A stretch of 5,094 nt of DNA from JBFGFG01 sp041627475 (GTDB taxonomy: Bacteria; Actinomycetota; Nitriliruptoria; Nitriliruptorales; Nitriliruptoraceae). The notes under the pieces are model-generated. The model was not told where the DNA came from and did not search any database. It saw nothing but the letters and a program-made list of their open reading frames with translations. This document shows, in pieces, positions 4,488 to 5,094 of the stretch (positions within the stretch are counted from its first letter, which is position 1; each line of letters starts with the position of its first letter). Made by a program: the position numbers and the translations under genes. Location of the stretch: contig JBFKQZ010000225.1 in NCBI GenBank assembly GCA_041627475.1, positions 1 to 5,094 on the forward strand, given 5' to 3'.

Positions 4488-5094
4488 CTAGGCGTCGCCG
4501 CCGCCCCGTCCGTCGCCGCGCAGCACCCGCACCGTGCCGCCGCCGGGGAGCCGACCACGGCCCGCGACGGGCCAGTCCGGCACGTCCTCGCCCTGCGCCG
4601 CGCTGACGGCGTGGAGGAAGGCTGCGCCGACCGGGTCGACGACCTCGCGCGCCACGTCCAGCGCGACGGTCGGCTGGTCCGCGAGCAGCGCCGCCACGAC
4701 GGGGCCGGGCAGGGTGACGTCGCCCTCGATGGTCGTCATCGCCCCGGTGCCGTGGCCGATCCGCGACGTGTGCACCACGCCGGGGCCCAGGGAGTGGAGG
4801 GACGCGGCGAGCGCGACCGCGTCCGCGACGTCGTCCATCCCGGAGAACGGGTCGAGGTCCATGTCGTCGGCGGGCACGCCGTGCACGAGCCCTCGCGCCG
4901 CGAACAGCGCGTCGAGCAGCGCCACGGCCGTCCGGGCCACCTCGTCGTCGACGGCGAGCAGTGCGATGCGGGGCCGGAGGTCGCCCCAGAGGTCGGTGGT
5001 CGGCGCACCCTGCGGCGCGTGGATCCGCAGGGCGGCTCCGGTCGGTGACGCCAGGAGCTGCAACCGGACCTCGCCCCGGCCGAGTGCCGCGACC
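4488..5094 (-). CDS. Diverged LarC-like (DUF111) protein, 5' end beyond window
   Basis: LarC inserts nickel into the nickel-pincer cofactor of lactate racemase-type enzymes. Numbered from the TTG at 5063, HGVP (61-64) is followed, in gapless register, by DLDPFSGMDDVADA (69-82), where LarC has HFHEVGAVDSIVDI. The family's HG-x-x-PVPAPAT becomes EGDVTLPGPVV (113-123), and VTPTGAA becomes VDPVGAA (142-148). The upstream stretch, including LFAARGLVHG, also fits. So the fold is recognisable but the His/Glu signature is gone. Translation stops (TAG 4488-4490) about where the LarC N-terminal domain ends, so the CTP-binding C-terminal domain is absent. The frame stays open to the edge (VAALGRGEVR precedes the TTG) and fits LarC, so the true start is probably outside; TTG 5063 with GAGG five bases upstream is the alternative. 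It is probably co-transcribed with the DsrE-like gene. The alignment is from memory. Confidence 0.6.
   Translation of the reverse strand, partial: VAALGRGEVRLQLLASPTGAALRIHAPQGAPTTDLWGDLRPRIALLAVDDEVARTAVALLDALFAARGLVHGVPADDMDLDPFSGMDDVADAVALAASLHSLGPGVVHTSRIGHGTGAMTTIEGDVTLPGPVVAALLADQPTVALDVAREVVDPVGAAFLHAVSAAQGEDVPDWPVAGRGRLPGGGTVRVLRGDGRGGGDA

Noticed and set aside
3703..4491. Plus-strand 262-codon frame opposite the membrane protein and DsrE-like genes
   Set aside because: It runs across two minus-strand genes with recognisable helices and a DsrE motif. Its own translation is Arg/Asp/Pro/Gln-rich without domain features.
4485..4499. TAGGCGTCGCC on the plus strand resembling the promoter decamer
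   Set aside because: It lies over the stop of the LarC-like gene, does not match the TAnnnT -10 form, and no plausible plus-strand gene follows.
4470..5048. Plus-strand 192-codon frame opposite the LarC-like gene
   Set aside because: The product is repetitive Arg/Val/His/Asp-rich sequence with no motif, whereas the minus frame aligns to LarC.

Overview
The window is very GC-rich (roughly 70% by eye), with strong G/C third-position bias, GTG starts and TAGGCT-type -10 elements. This suggests a member of the Actinomycetota. I cannot place it lower than phylum from the sequence alone; a deep-branching class is possible.

Left part, plus strand (1-3588): three enzymes of purine nucleotide synthesis. 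The 3' three quarters of purA (adenylosuccinate synthetase, cut by the window edge) is followed by purD (GAR synthetase). A 409-base non-coding stretch comes next, then purC (SAICAR synthetase). PurD and PurC act on the route to IMP, and PurA commits IMP to AMP. Each of purD and purC has its own candidate -10 element. The purD-purC gap holds a hairpin, a possible 35-codon Arg-rich ORF, a C-rich G-poor tract and a near-perfect 14-bp terminator-like hairpin just before the purC promoter. The genes therefore look like adjacent, separately transcribed units rather than one tight operon.

Right part, minus strand (3607-5094), convergent with purC: an unrecognised 142-residue protein with three predicted membrane segments and an apparently leaderless start; a DsrE-family small protein with a CxxC motif; and, 29 bases upstream of it, a protein cut by the window edge that aligns without gaps to key stretches of the LarC (DUF111) nickel-insertion family but has lost its His/Glu signature and stops where the LarC C-terminal domain would begin. 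The LarC-like/DsrE pair is the most unusual content of the window. LarC belongs to nickel-pincer cofactor synthesis, and DsrE-like proteins are usually sulfur-handling, so a diverged sulfur- or metal-related function is an inference worth testing.

No tRNA, rRNA, CRISPR, insertion sequence or phage feature was seen.
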